From DASWTL01 sp966250385 (GTDB taxonomy: Bacteria; Bacteroidota; Bacteroidia; Sphingobacteriales; Sphingobacteriaceae): 64,000 nucleotides of DNA. Positions 1 to 8,898 of the stretch are shown piece after piece (the first letter of the stretch is position 1; every line of letters starts with the position of its first letter). The position numbers were made by a program, and so were the translations under genes. The stretch lies in assembly GCA_966250385.1 (NCBI GenBank), contig CBINHC010000008.1, forward strand, positions 144,550 to 208,549, written 5' to 3'. Below the pieces are notes generated by a model. It saw only the letters and a list, made by a program, of their open reading frames with translations, ran no database searches and had not been told where the DNA came from.

Positions 1-220
1 GGATCCGCCGGGCTTCCTGGAGAAGCTGCAGGCCGCTCATAGCCGGCATGCTGTAATCGGTGATCAGGATATCGGCCGGTTCAATCCGAAGGTGCGACAA
101 ACAAAAGTTGGGATCCGTCGTCTTAACCGCGACGTGCAATTCTTCATAGGGCAGCAACAGCGATTCGATCCCATCGAGCATGATACCATGGTCATCAATG
201 ATAAATATCCTTGTTCTCAT
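1..220 (-). CDS. Response regulator receiver domain, NarL/LuxR type, partial (3' end outside window)
   Basis: Only the first 73 residues are present; the gene runs off the left edge. They form the start of a phosphoacceptor receiver domain: the acidic pair D9-D10 in FIIDDH and the likely phosphorylated aspartate D55 in LITDYSMP are visible. The DDH start and the spacing are typical of NarL/FixJ-type regulators, which end in a LuxR helix-turn-helix; that part cannot be checked here. It is divergent from the HisKA_3-type kinase at 294, with 73 bases between the start codons, so the two probably form a two-component pair (inference). Family call is firm, output domain unknown. Confidence 0.85.
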   Translation of the reverse strand, partial: MRTRIFIIDDHGIMLDGIESLLLPYEELHVAVKTTDPNFCLSHLRIEPADILITDYSMPAMSGLQLLQEARRI

Positions 221-293
221 CAGTTTTGAGTGCCAGTCGTTTTTTTCTTAAGATCTAAATGTATAATTTTTAAAAAAAATTTACCGGAACCAA

Positions 294-2270
294 ATGCGAA
301 TCCTGCTTCTTTTTATCCTGCTGGCCGCAGGAACACTCGGCGCCGCGGAGCAGCCCTCAGCAGCAGCACTTGAAAAAGCCTCGATGGAAGGCCATATCCC
401 TTCCAGGATCGAAGCATTGCACGAGCTGATATCCCTCCAGCAGGTCCATGACCCCGAAAAAGCATTCCGGTCTATCAACAGGCTCCTGGAGCTTTCCCGG
501 CAACATCATCATAACAAAGGATTCATGTACGCCTATTATCAGCTGGGGGTCTACTACAATATGCAGGGACGATATGACTCACTGAAATTCTATGCCGAAC
601 GCTGTCTCGACCCGGCGATTGTAAAGGAATTACCACAGTCCAGGGCTTTCGGATTCCATATGAACGCGACTTATTTCTGGCAGACCGGTCAGTTTGACAA
701 GGCCAGCGAATTTCATTTCAAAGCGCTCAGGATCCGCCAGCAGCTGAAAGACTCCACCGGAATAGCGGCCAGCCTGGCAAGTCTGGCCGGCGTCTTCACC
801 AGTACCAATAAGCTGGATAAGGCGGGCGACTACATCTCCAGGGCGCTGGCGATCTCCAGAAGATTACGGGATGAGCGGCTGATCCTCCGCTGCCTGCACG
901 CCCAGGCGAACATCTACGGCATGAGCGGAAAATATGATCTGGCACTCAGGAATGACCGGGAGGCGCTGGAAATCCTTGAAAGGACCGGAAATATGCGCGG
1001 CTACTCGGAAATCTATTCGAACATGGCGCTGTGCTATTTCTATAAGGGCGATCTGGATCAGGCCATTACCTATAATCAGAAGGTGCTGAAGATTGACCGC
1101 TACTTTGGCGATAAGAAGCAGATTGGAGACACTTATCTGAATATGGCCCAGGTCTACCGCAAAAAAGGCGACATCCGGCAGGCTTCGTCCCTGCTGACCA
1201 GGGCGATCCGGTTATTCAATGAAACCAAATACCAGTACGGGCTGAAGGACGCCTATCTGGCATTGAGCGACATTCAGGAGCAGAAGAAGGATTTCCGGCA
1301 GGCTTTTCAGAACTACAAAAGCTACCATGAGGTTTCTGAGAGGCTGAGTAACGAATCCAATAATAAAACGATCGAGCTCCTCAACGTCCAGTATAACACC
1401 GAACAGCGCGAACAGAAGATCCGCAGTCTTCACCAGCAGGCGACCATCCAGGCCCTCGAACTGAAAGAACGCAATCTGCTGCTGATCATCACCCTAACCG
1501 CTGCGGTTGCCGGCGGAATCGTGATCTTCCTGTTCTACCGGCAGCGACGGTTCCGGGAAGCCGCCAGGCTCGAGCAGGAAATCCATAAGCAGCGCCAGCT
1601 TGCGGCCAGGGCGGTCATCGAGGCCGAGGACCAGGAAAGGCACCGGATCGCGGGCGAACTGCATGACGGTGTGGGCCAGATCCTCTCGGGGGCTCTGATG
1701 AACCTCCACATCCTGTTCGAAAAAGCGCAGCTTGAAGGTCCTGAGCGTGCACTGGCGGAGAAAACACTTAGCCTGGTGTCTGAGGGTTATGATGAGCTGA
1801 GGGCTGTATCCCACCAGATGGTTCCGGACTGCCTGATCAGGCGGGGTCTCATACCTGCCATTGAAGACCTGCTGGACAAGATCGGCCAGGGCAGACTCGC
1901 CGTCCATTTTGAGACCTCAGACATGCACGCGCCTTGTCCAAGGGAGATGGAAACCGCCATATTCAGGATCGTTCAGGAAGCCATCACCAATGTACTGAAG
2001 CATGCTTCCGCGAGCCGCTTTTCCATCCAGCTTTTCCGCGAAGAAGAGGGCATATTCTTATCTATGGAAGATGACGGGAAGGGCTTCGATACCAGTATCG
2101 CCTATGAAGGCATGGGGCTCCGGAATCTCCGGAACCGGGTAGCCTATCTCAATGGCACCCTGGAGATGGAATCACGAATAGATAAAGGCTCGTTCCTGAC
2201 GATCTTTCTCCCGCTTCAGGCAGCAGTGGCGGAACCCGCACCAGAAGGGGAACTTGTCCCCGGCTGCTGA
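294..2270 (+). CDS. TPR-containing sensor histidine kinase (NarX/HisKA_3 type)
   Basis: A 658-residue membrane kinase. It opens with a signal sequence (MRILLLFILLAAGTLGAAE), followed by tetratricopeptide repeats over roughly residues 60-340 (repeated Y..LG.Y...G..D.A patterns), a coiled segment, and one membrane helix at about 393-417. The kinase core has the HisKA_3 motif ELHDGVGQ with the phosphorylated histidine near residue 458, and an HATPase_c domain (EAITNVLKHA, then DDGKGFD and GMGLRNLRNRV). The TPR region would lie in the periplasm and may sense a protein or peptide (inference). Divergent from the receiver protein at 1-220, its likely partner. The ligand is unknown. Confidence 0.9.
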   Translation: MRILLLFILLAAGTLGAAEQPSAAALEKASMEGHIPSRIEALHELISLQQVHDPEKAFRSINRLLELSRQHHHNKGFMYAYYQLGVYYNMQGRYDSLKFYAERCLDPAIVKELPQSRAFGFHMNATYFWQTGQFDKASEFHFKALRIRQQLKDSTGIAASLASLAGVFTSTNKLDKAGDYISRALAISRRLRDERLILRCLHAQANIYGMSGKYDLALRNDREALEILERTGNMRGYSEIYSNMALCYFYKGDLDQAITYNQKVLKIDRYFGDKKQIGDTYLNMAQVYRKKGDIRQASSLLTRAIRLFNETKYQYGLKDAYLALSDIQEQKKDFRQAFQNYKSYHEVSERLSNESNNKTIELLNVQYNTEQREQKIRSLHQQATIQALELKERNLLLIITLTAAVAGGIVIFLFYRQRRFREAARLEQEIHKQRQLAARAVIEAEDQERHRIAGELHDGVGQILSGALMNLHILFEKAQLEGPERALAEKTLSLVSEGYDELRAVSHQMVPDCLIRRGLIPAIEDLLDKIGQGRLAVHFETSDMHAPCPREMETAIFRIVQEAITNVLKHASASRFSIQLFREEEGIFLSMEDDGKGFDTSIAYEGMGLRNLRNRVAYLNGTLEMESRIDKGSFLTIFLPLQAAVAEPAPEGELVPGC

Positions 2271-2308
2271 GCGGCGGACTCCTTGCGGCCTCACGTTGCT
2301 TCGGGCGC

Positions 2309-2701
2309 TCAGTCCCGGACCTGGCAGCTCTCCAGTACGTTTCCGTCAGGATCCCAGAACCTGAAGTACGTGACGGTCGCGTCTGATAGGATCTCACCGG
2401 CTTCCACGCCGAGGCCGGTCAGTCTCGCCCGCAGGGTTACGGCATCAGGGGTCCTGAAAATCGGAAAGGAAGGAGCGTCCGTTCCGGGGACCGCGCCGTT
2501 TTCAACCTGCCATAACGTGATGCTGGTTGGCCCGAAGGTGTCCAGAACCGCCAGCTTCAATGCCGGATCCCGGTAAACAACCGGCAAGCCGACCTTCGAT
2601 GAATACCACTGCGCGGATCTTTCCAGATCCCGCACACGAATGATGACCGTATCGATTCCCTGAATCAAACCATTCACGGCCTTGTCTTTTTCAACGCCCA
2701 T
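2309..2701 (-). CDS. VOC (glyoxalase/bleomycin resistance fold) family protein
   Basis: A 130-residue single-domain protein of the vicinal oxygen chelate superfamily. The N-terminal half reads like the family pattern (VIIRVRDLERSAQWYSSKVG) and the C-terminal half has FRFWDPDGNVLESCQ, the usual strand carrying a metal-ligand glutamate. VOC proteins are dioxygenases, isomerases, lyases or antibiotic-binding proteins; nothing here picks a substrate. It is convergent with the kinase at 294, 38 bases from its stop, and stands alone. Confidence 0.8.
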   Translation of the reverse strand: MGVEKDKAVNGLIQGIDTVIIRVRDLERSAQWYSSKVGLPVVYRDPALKLAVLDTFGPTSITLWQVENGAVPGTDAPSFPIFRTPDAVTLRARLTGLGVEAGEILSDATVTYFRFWDPDGNVLESCQVRD

Positions 2702-2961
2702 ATTAAATTAACAAGGTTTTAAGATAAAAATTTTCAGGAAACAACAAGGGCAACCTTTTTTGAAACCCCACCGGCGGCTTCTCCGTAACGGGGTAAAAAT
2801 CAGATTTATACAAGTTTAGGGATTCGGGTTTATATTTTACAGCGAGGAGCGGCCCCTGGGAGCCCCTCGCTCATTTCTGGCCGCCCGGTACGGAACAGGC
2901 ATCAATTTTCCGGCTCCCTGCAACTCTTTCCTCCTCCTGCCGTATACGGTGATCGAAACCG

Positions 2962-4926
2962 ATGAACCAACCTGCACAGCTAGATTTTCCGCTCTATCAA
3001 AGCCGCGCGCTGGAGACCAGCAGGGAACTTCGCGCCCTGCTGGAGCTGGCCGGACTTCTGGCCGGTGGGCCCCAACCGTTTATACTGCTTACACCGGAAG
3101 CGATCCGCCTGGCGGGTGCCGGGACAACAGCGTACCAGGCACAGCAGCAGCATTTGTCAGACCCTCTTAAGGCATTCCGCCTTCAGGCCGGGCAGGCCTT
3201 GCTCGGTTACCTGTGCTTCAGGCCCTCCGCTCCTGCCGGCTGGTCCGCAGAAACGGAAACCAGGCTGCAGCTCCTGTCCGATCAGCTGGCGGTGACCATC
3301 AGCCTCCTGTGCGCTAAAGAGGATCAATATCCGTCCACAGCGAATGCTGATCGAAAAAAGGCAGAAAAACTGAAGCGGGCAGAAAAAGAAATACAGAAGC
3401 TTTCCCTGATGGCGAGCGAGACCCGGACAGGCATCATCATTACAAACCGCCGGGTCATTCCGACCTGGGTGAACCGGGCATTTGAGGAGCTGCTTGGATA
3501 TTCAAGAAAGGAACTGCTCGGCAGGGAAGTACTGGAGCTCATCATGGGGCCTCAAAGCCAGGGCTCCCATTCGCTTCGGGTCATCAAGCAGCGCCTCAAA
3601 CAAAAAAAGACCCGCGCTGAGCTGATGATTTACAGGAAAGACGGAAGTCCTGTCTGGGTAAGTACCTTCTCGGCGCCATTGTTTGATGAACATGGAATGC
3701 TTGAGAGTATGGTAACCATGGTCGTTGATATCACGGATGAAAAAAAGAAGGCGGATGAATTGAGAACGCTCTCCCTGGTCGCCAGTAAGACGCTTACAGG
3801 GGCCGCGGTCAACGATTCGGACGGAAATGTGTTCTGGGTCAACCGGGCTTTCGCAGAACTGTCCGGCTATACCATGGAAGAACTGCGGGGAAAAAAGATC
3901 GGCGATGTCCTGGCCGGACCGGAGACCGATATGGATGCCCTCGAACGGGCCCGGCAGCAGAGCCGTTTAAAGCAGCCGTACGAGGTCGAGCTGCTGAACT
4001 ATAAAAAAGACGGAACGCCGTTCTGGGTAAAGGTCTCGGGGAACCCCGTGATGGACCCCTGCGGCAACGTCACCCACCAGGTCGAGATCATGAACGATAT
4101 CACTGACCGGAAAATTGCTGAGCTGGAATTGATCCGGACCCGGGAAGAGGCACTTCAGCTGAGTACCGCCAAGGAAATGTTCTTCTCGGTGATGAGCCAC
4201 GAGATCCGTACGCCGCTGAACTCGATCCTCGGCATCACCCAGATGCTCCTGGATGACTCGCCCAGACCGGACCAAACCCGGATGCTGAACCTGTTAAAAT
4301 TCGCGGGTGAGAATCTGCGCACGCTGATCAACGACATCCTGGACCTGACCAAGATGGAAACCGGGAACCTGACGCTGGAAACCACGCCGGTAGACCTTGA
4401 GGAACTCTCCGGGCAGACCATCCGCTCGCTCAGGGCCAAGGCTGAGGAAAACAACACGACACTTATGCTGCAGGCCGATTCCGGAAGGCAGGTGGTCCTG
4501 GCTGATCCCGTCCGCCTGTACCAGATCCTGATGAACCTGGTCGGCAATGCGATCAAATTCACGAAAAACGGAACCGTTACAGTCACCATTGAGCGGCTTA
4601 AAGAAACCCGCACCGCCGTTCAGGTACAATTCTCTGTCACCGACACGGGCATCGGAATCCCTCAGGATCGGCTGGAAGCGATTTTCCAGCCATATACCCA
4701 GGCATCAGCGGATACCACCAGGAAATATGGGGGCACCGGACTGGGCCTTGCTATAGTCAGCAACCTCCTTAAGATCCACGGCTCGGAGATCCGGGTAACC
4801 AGCGAGCCGGGAATCGGGTCCACCTTCAGCTTTGCCATCCACTTCCGGAAAGCCCGAACACCTGACCGCAGACCCGGTCGCCGGCCGCAATTCGCAGAAT
4901 TGGCTGCAGCTTTCAGCATGGGATAG
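2962..4926 (+). CDS. Cytoplasmic PAS-PAS sensor histidine kinase
   Basis: A 654-residue kinase with no signal peptide or membrane helix. The first ~120 residues resemble a degenerate GAF-like module, then a short coiled coil and two PAS/PAC units (about 150-265 and 268-392; both contain WVNRAF and end in an ITDxK/R-type PAC tail). HisKA follows with the phospho-histidine in FSVMSHEIRTPLNS near residue 413, then HATPase_c with NLVGNAIKFT, DTGIGIP and GTGLGLAIV boxes. No receiver domain at the C-terminus, and no response regulator next to it, so its partner is unknown. The 260-base gap upstream contains no gene. Confidence 0.9.
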   Translation: MNQPAQLDFPLYQSRALETSRELRALLELAGLLAGGPQPFILLTPEAIRLAGAGTTAYQAQQQHLSDPLKAFRLQAGQALLGYLCFRPSAPAGWSAETETRLQLLSDQLAVTISLLCAKEDQYPSTANADRKKAEKLKRAEKEIQKLSLMASETRTGIIITNRRVIPTWVNRAFEELLGYSRKELLGREVLELIMGPQSQGSHSLRVIKQRLKQKKTRAELMIYRKDGSPVWVSTFSAPLFDEHGMLESMVTMVVDITDEKKKADELRTLSLVASKTLTGAAVNDSDGNVFWVNRAFAELSGYTMEELRGKKIGDVLAGPETDMDALERARQQSRLKQPYEVELLNYKKDGTPFWVKVSGNPVMDPCGNVTHQVEIMNDITDRKIAELELIRTREEALQLSTAKEMFFSVMSHEIRTPLNSILGITQMLLDDSPRPDQTRMLNLLKFAGENLRTLINDILDLTKMETGNLTLETTPVDLEELSGQTIRSLRAKAEENNTTLMLQADSGRQVVLADPVRLYQILMNLVGNAIKFTKNGTVTVTIERLKETRTAVQVQFSVTDTGIGIPQDRLEAIFQPYTQASADTTRKYGGTGLGLAIVSNLLKIHGSEIRVTSEPGIGSTFSFAIHFRKARTPDRRPGRRPQFAELAAAFSMG

Positions 4927-5097
4927 GACCGATTCCCCCGTGAAAATGCCGGCCGGGACCTACTGCCCCGGCGTACCTGCCTCCCCTCCGGGAAAATGCG
5001 CTGTCCGAAACGGAATGCCCGCTAAACCGTTTAATATTTTGCTTAACATTGCGTCGCTTGCCTGACAGGTTCCGATACACCGATCGTCAGCATCAAT

Positions 5098-6291
5098 ATG
5101 AAACGTATGACCAGATTCAGAACCACCGGAGCTCTGACAACAGCTTTACTATTAGGGTGTGCGACACCACTTGCCGCGCAGACGGTCATTCCCGAAAAAG
5201 CAGGAAAAGGCATTTCCTTTGTCGCCGCCGATTCATCGTTTTCAGTAAAAGTCAACGGCCGGATACAAAACCTGTATGCCGGTGAACTGAACCTGACCGA
5301 TGAGGGGTACCATGACCGTTTCACCATCCGCCGGGCCCGCCTGAAAATGGAGGGGCTGGCCTTTGGTCCCGAACTGGAATATAAGATCGAACTGGGCCTG
5401 AGCAATCAGGACATGGCCGGCGGTACCGAAGCCCATTCGAACACCGCCAATATCGTCCTCGATGCCGTCGCAAAATGGCACTTCGCGTCCGGGTTCAGCC
5501 TGTGGTTCGGACAGACGAAACTTCCGGGAAACCGCGAGCGGCTTGTGTCTTCCCAGAAGCTGCAGTTCGTCGACAGAAGCATGCTCAATTCAAGGTATAA
5601 CCTGGATCGCGACCTCGGTCTCCAGCTGCATCACGAATCAGCCGCGGGAAAAGCAGTCTTCCGCCAGATCATTTCGGTCTCCATGGGCCAGGGCCGGAAT
5701 ATCACGGCCGAAAACCAAGGCGGTTATGATTACACCGGCCGCCTCGAATTCTTACCCTTCGGATCGTTCCGGAGTGACGGCGATTTTGTCGGCGGGGACC
5801 TGTCCCGGGAGGAAAATCCCAAACTCAGCCTGGGGGTTGCCTACGACTATAATGACGGCGCTACCCGCACCGGCGGACAGCTGGGAGATTTCGTGGCCGA
5901 ACCGAGGGATCTGAAGACGTTCTTTGCGGACGCGATGTTTAAATACCGGGGATTTTCGGCCATGGCCGAGTATGCAGAAAAGCGTACCTCGGGAACACCG
6001 GTCGTCAGCTTCGCTCCCGATGGTTCAGTCGATACGGCCTTTTTTACCGGGACCGGCTTCAATGTACAGGCAGGATATCTCTTCACCGGAAATTTTGAAG
6101 TCGCCGGGCGCTATTCCGCCATCAGCCCTGGGCGGCTGACGCAGCGGGCCCGTACCCGTCAGTATACGCTGGGCCTCTCCCGGTACCTGGCAGGTCATAC
6201 GGTGAAGCTGCAGTCAGATATCAGCCTGCTGAAGGAAGCCGCTGATCTTAGCGAACTGATGTACCGGTTTCAGGTGGAGATCGGATTTTAG
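5098..6291 (+). CDS. OprO/OprP-like outer-membrane porin
   Basis: A 397-residue protein with a cleavable signal (ends ATPLAAQT) and a mature part made of alternating amphipathic strands, ending in a terminal phenylalanine (FQVEIGF), as expected for a beta-barrel inserted by the BAM machinery. FTIRRARLKMEG near the N-terminus matches the 'phosphate-selective porin O and P' family (PF07396). In this phylum such porins are not shown to be phosphate specific, so the substrate is open. The next gene (6328) follows after 36 bases on the same strand but has its own promoter-like motif, so co-transcription is uncertain. Confidence 0.8.
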   Translation: MKRMTRFRTTGALTTALLLGCATPLAAQTVIPEKAGKGISFVAADSSFSVKVNGRIQNLYAGELNLTDEGYHDRFTIRRARLKMEGLAFGPELEYKIELGLSNQDMAGGTEAHSNTANIVLDAVAKWHFASGFSLWFGQTKLPGNRERLVSSQKLQFVDRSMLNSRYNLDRDLGLQLHHESAAGKAVFRQIISVSMGQGRNITAENQGGYDYTGRLEFLPFGSFRSDGDFVGGDLSREENPKLSLGVAYDYNDGATRTGGQLGDFVAEPRDLKTFFADAMFKYRGFSAMAEYAEKRTSGTPVVSFAPDGSVDTAFFTGTGFNVQAGYLFTGNFEVAGRYSAISPGRLTQRARTRQYTLGLSRYLAGHTVKLQSDISLLKEAADLSELMYRFQVEIGF

Positions 6292-6294
6292 TTG

Positions 6295-6302
6295 TATTTT
6301 GC
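6295..6302 (+). promoter_or_regulatory. Candidate -7 promoter element (TATTTTGC)
   Basis: TATTTTGC lies 25 bases before the start of the gene at 6328 and is close to the Bacteroidota TAnnTTTG -7 box. The spacing agrees with similar motifs upstream of 21451, 24788, 28520 and 42747. No clear -33 TTG was identified. Confidence 0.35.
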
Positions 6303-6327
6303 CGTCGTAATTTAATCAGCACCTGAT

Positions 6328-7101
6328 ATGACCAACCCTCGGTTTATTCGAAGCAGTCAGTTCTTCCATTGGTCCGTTGCCGGGCTCGCCGTACTATCGG
6401 CTCTTTTCTATGCGTTCACACTCCCGGTAACGCCGGGACAGGAAGCCATTACAGCCATGCACAAGCGTTGGAAGGGCAAATGGTATCCCAATATTGCGTT
6501 TGAGCAGAAAGCCGTGTTCTACAGGGACGGGCAGATCGTAAAGACGGAAACCTGGCAGGAGCTGCTGAACAGCCCGGGAAACCTGCATATCCGTTTCGAT
6601 GGTTTCGCAACCGGTAACGGGGCAATCTACCATGGGGACTCCGTGTTCGTTTTCAAGGCCGGGGCCCTGCAATCCAAACGTCCGGAAACGAACTTCCTGG
6701 CACTGTTGGGGTTCGACGTCTATTTTTATGAACCGGAAGCGACGGTTTCCCGGCTGGAAAAGCTGGGTTTCGATCTGAGTAAAAGCTATACCACGGAGCT
6801 GGACGGACGAAAGGTGTCCGTTATCGGGGCCGGGGGGCCGGAAGACCGGTCTTCCTCGCAGTTCTGGGTGGACTCGGAGCGGCTACTGGTTTTGCGTGCC
6901 TTAAAAAACACTGCCGGTGCGATCCGCGATGTTCATTTCAATAAATATCAGCAGATCCAGAAGAACTGGGTCGCAACCGAAATGGTCTTTACGGACGGGA
7001 AAGATACGGTGTTCGTGGAAGAGTATTTCAACATCCGGTTTCCCAAAAAGACCAGCCCCGCCTCATTCGACCCCGCCCGTTTCTTGGGAGCCAGCTGGTA
7101 A
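6328..7101 (+). CDS. LolA-like / DUF6503-type secreted protein of unknown function
   Basis: A 257-residue protein with one N-terminal hydrophobic helix (about residues 14-32) as signal or anchor. The remainder is rich in beta strands with the pattern of bacterial LolA/LppX-like sheets that hold a lipid: a helix with AITAMHKRWKGKWYPNIAF, then repeated strands including FYRDGQIVKTETWQ and SVFVFKAGALQ. Similar proteins in this phylum are annotated DUF6503 or outer-membrane lipoprotein-sorting-like. A role in envelope lipid or lipoprotein handling is inference only. Lies 36 bases after the porin gene. Confidence 0.6.
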   Translation: MTNPRFIRSSQFFHWSVAGLAVLSALFYAFTLPVTPGQEAITAMHKRWKGKWYPNIAFEQKAVFYRDGQIVKTETWQELLNSPGNLHIRFDGFATGNGAIYHGDSVFVFKAGALQSKRPETNFLALLGFDVYFYEPEATVSRLEKLGFDLSKSYTTELDGRKVSVIGAGGPEDRSSSQFWVDSERLLVLRALKNTAGAIRDVHFNKYQQIQKNWVATEMVFTDGKDTVFVEEYFNIRFPKKTSPASFDPARFLGASW

Positions 7102-7121
7102 GGATTGGCGCGGCCCCGGCA

Positions 7122-8885
7122 TCAGTCGCCGGCCTCCCCGTTGATCCGGCTGACCGGGACCTGTGCTTTCGGAAGCGAAAAGTAGAAGCTGCTCCCTTCG
7201 CCGTAGCGGCTTTCGACCCAGATCCTGCCATGGTTCTTTTCAATGAAATCCTTTGCCAGCAGCAGTCCCAGACCGGTTCCCTGTTCATCGTTGGTCCCCC
7301 GTTTGGTGAAGGTATCGGCTTTAAAAAGCCGCTTCAGGTCCGCCTCCGGAATTCCGACACCGGTGTCTGCTATGCAGATTGTCGTATAGTCACCGGAAAC
7401 TTCGCCGGAAACCCGGATCTCATCGCCGTCACTGCAGAATTTGATTGCATTGGATAACAGGTTTCTGCAGACTGCATTGACCATATCCGGGTCTGCAAAA
7501 ACTTCCGCGGATTCCCGGATGTCATTGGTCAGGGTAATGCCTTTATCGTCCGCCCGGTCACGGAATGAATCAAGCATCGAATGACTTATCTTCTTCATGT
7601 CAAGCATCGCAGGACGAACCCTCTCATTTTGCAACTGGCTTTTCGACCACTGCAGCAGGTTCTCAAGGAGCGTAGAGGTATACCCGACATTCTTCTGCAG
7701 CTGCGGAAGGAATTCCTTCAGTTCCTCATCGCTGATCATTCCGTCGTTGGTCATTGACAGCAGATCCATCAGGCTGATGAGCGGAGAGCGAAGGTCGTGG
7801 GAAATGATGGAAAACAGCTTATCCTTCAGCTTGTTCAGTGACTCCAGTCTTTCCTCATACTGTTTCTGGTCGGTAACGTCCTTAAACACGAATATCCGTC
7901 CGCTGAGATTTCCTTTTTCAAGGAGGGTGGTAACCGTCACTTCGTAACAGCGCTCAGCCGCGCTTCGCGTCAGACTCAGCTCGAATTTCCGGTGCACCGA
8001 TTGATCCCCCTCATTTACTTCCGGATGCATCTCCGGCAAAACCTCCATAAGCGACTGTCCAAGCGGATTTACACCGCTGTCGGAGAGCAGGCGGACCATC
8101 GCCGGATTCACATCGACTATCCGCCACGACGGGTCGGTTACCAGGATCCCGTCGGCCATCGCCTCCAGGATCCGTCCCCTGGCTATCGGAACGATATCAA
8201 ACAGCTTGTAGCGGACGATTCCGAATCCTACCAGCATGGACGACAAAAGGAAGGCAAACGGGGTGATATCGATGTGCAACCCCGACGGTTTATATCCGGT
8301 CTGATAGATCACGTTAAATATGACCGGCAAAAAGGCCCCTACCATTATAATATTGTTCTGGCGGCGGAAAATGGCGTCCGACTGCCGGTACTTCCGGATC
8401 AGGATATACCCTCCGGCGGCAAACAGCAGATAAAAGTATCCCAGCTGCACCCAGTACCAGATCCCCGCCTGAAATTGCATCATGGGAAGCGGTCCGTCCA
8501 AAATCAGCCGGAGGTTCCGGTAATGCAGGCTGTGGAAACTGCTGGTCGCAACCAGGATCACCGTAATTACGGGCAAGAGAAAAAGAAGCAGGATCCTGCG
8601 AGCCGTGAAAAAACGCTCCAGGCCGGCCAGTGCAAACGTGAACAGGATCCATAACGGGGCCATCGGCGCGATCCCGAAATATTCAATAGTGATCCAGAAA
8701 CGGGTTACGGGTAACGCCGTGGTGGTAAACTGGAACCCGTTGCCGATACACCAGACGGAGGCAGCCATCATCAGCAGGCCGGCCAGGCGGGCCTCCCGCC
8801 TATTTATCCGGACCAGAAAGAGCGAAACGATCAGAGCCAGAAGACCCGAAACGATCAGTATGACAGAAATGATATGAAATGACAT
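7122..8885 (-). CDS. Sensor histidine kinase with seven-helix membrane sensor and PAS domain
   Basis: A 587-residue kinase. The first ~225 residues hold seven hydrophobic helices (first MSFHIISVILIVSGLLALIV), matching the 7TM histidine-kinase N-terminal module. A PAS domain follows (ILEAMADGILVTDPSWRIV), then HisKA (LFSIISHDLRSPLISLMDL) and HATPase_c (NLLSNAIKF, DTGVGIP, GTGLGLLLAKDF). I chose the ATG at 8885 rather than a longer frame because it is preceded by a purine-rich AAGGGAAG and gives a clean first helix. It starts 13 bases after the stop of the kinase gene at 8899, so the two kinases are probably co-transcribed and may act on one pathway. No adjacent response regulator. Confidence 0.88.
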   Translation of the reverse strand: MSFHIISVILIVSGLLALIVSLFLVRINRREARLAGLLMMAASVWCIGNGFQFTTTALPVTRFWITIEYFGIAPMAPLWILFTFALAGLERFFTARRILLLFLLPVITVILVATSSFHSLHYRNLRLILDGPLPMMQFQAGIWYWVQLGYFYLLFAAGGYILIRKYRQSDAIFRRQNNIIMVGAFLPVIFNVIYQTGYKPSGLHIDITPFAFLLSSMLVGFGIVRYKLFDIVPIARGRILEAMADGILVTDPSWRIVDVNPAMVRLLSDSGVNPLGQSLMEVLPEMHPEVNEGDQSVHRKFELSLTRSAAERCYEVTVTTLLEKGNLSGRIFVFKDVTDQKQYEERLESLNKLKDKLFSIISHDLRSPLISLMDLLSMTNDGMISDEELKEFLPQLQKNVGYTSTLLENLLQWSKSQLQNERVRPAMLDMKKISHSMLDSFRDRADDKGITLTNDIRESAEVFADPDMVNAVCRNLLSNAIKFCSDGDEIRVSGEVSGDYTTICIADTGVGIPEADLKRLFKADTFTKRGTNDEQGTGLGLLLAKDFIEKNHGRIWVESRYGEGSSFYFSLPKAQVPVSRINGEAGD

Positions 8886-8898
8886 GTTGAAACTTCCC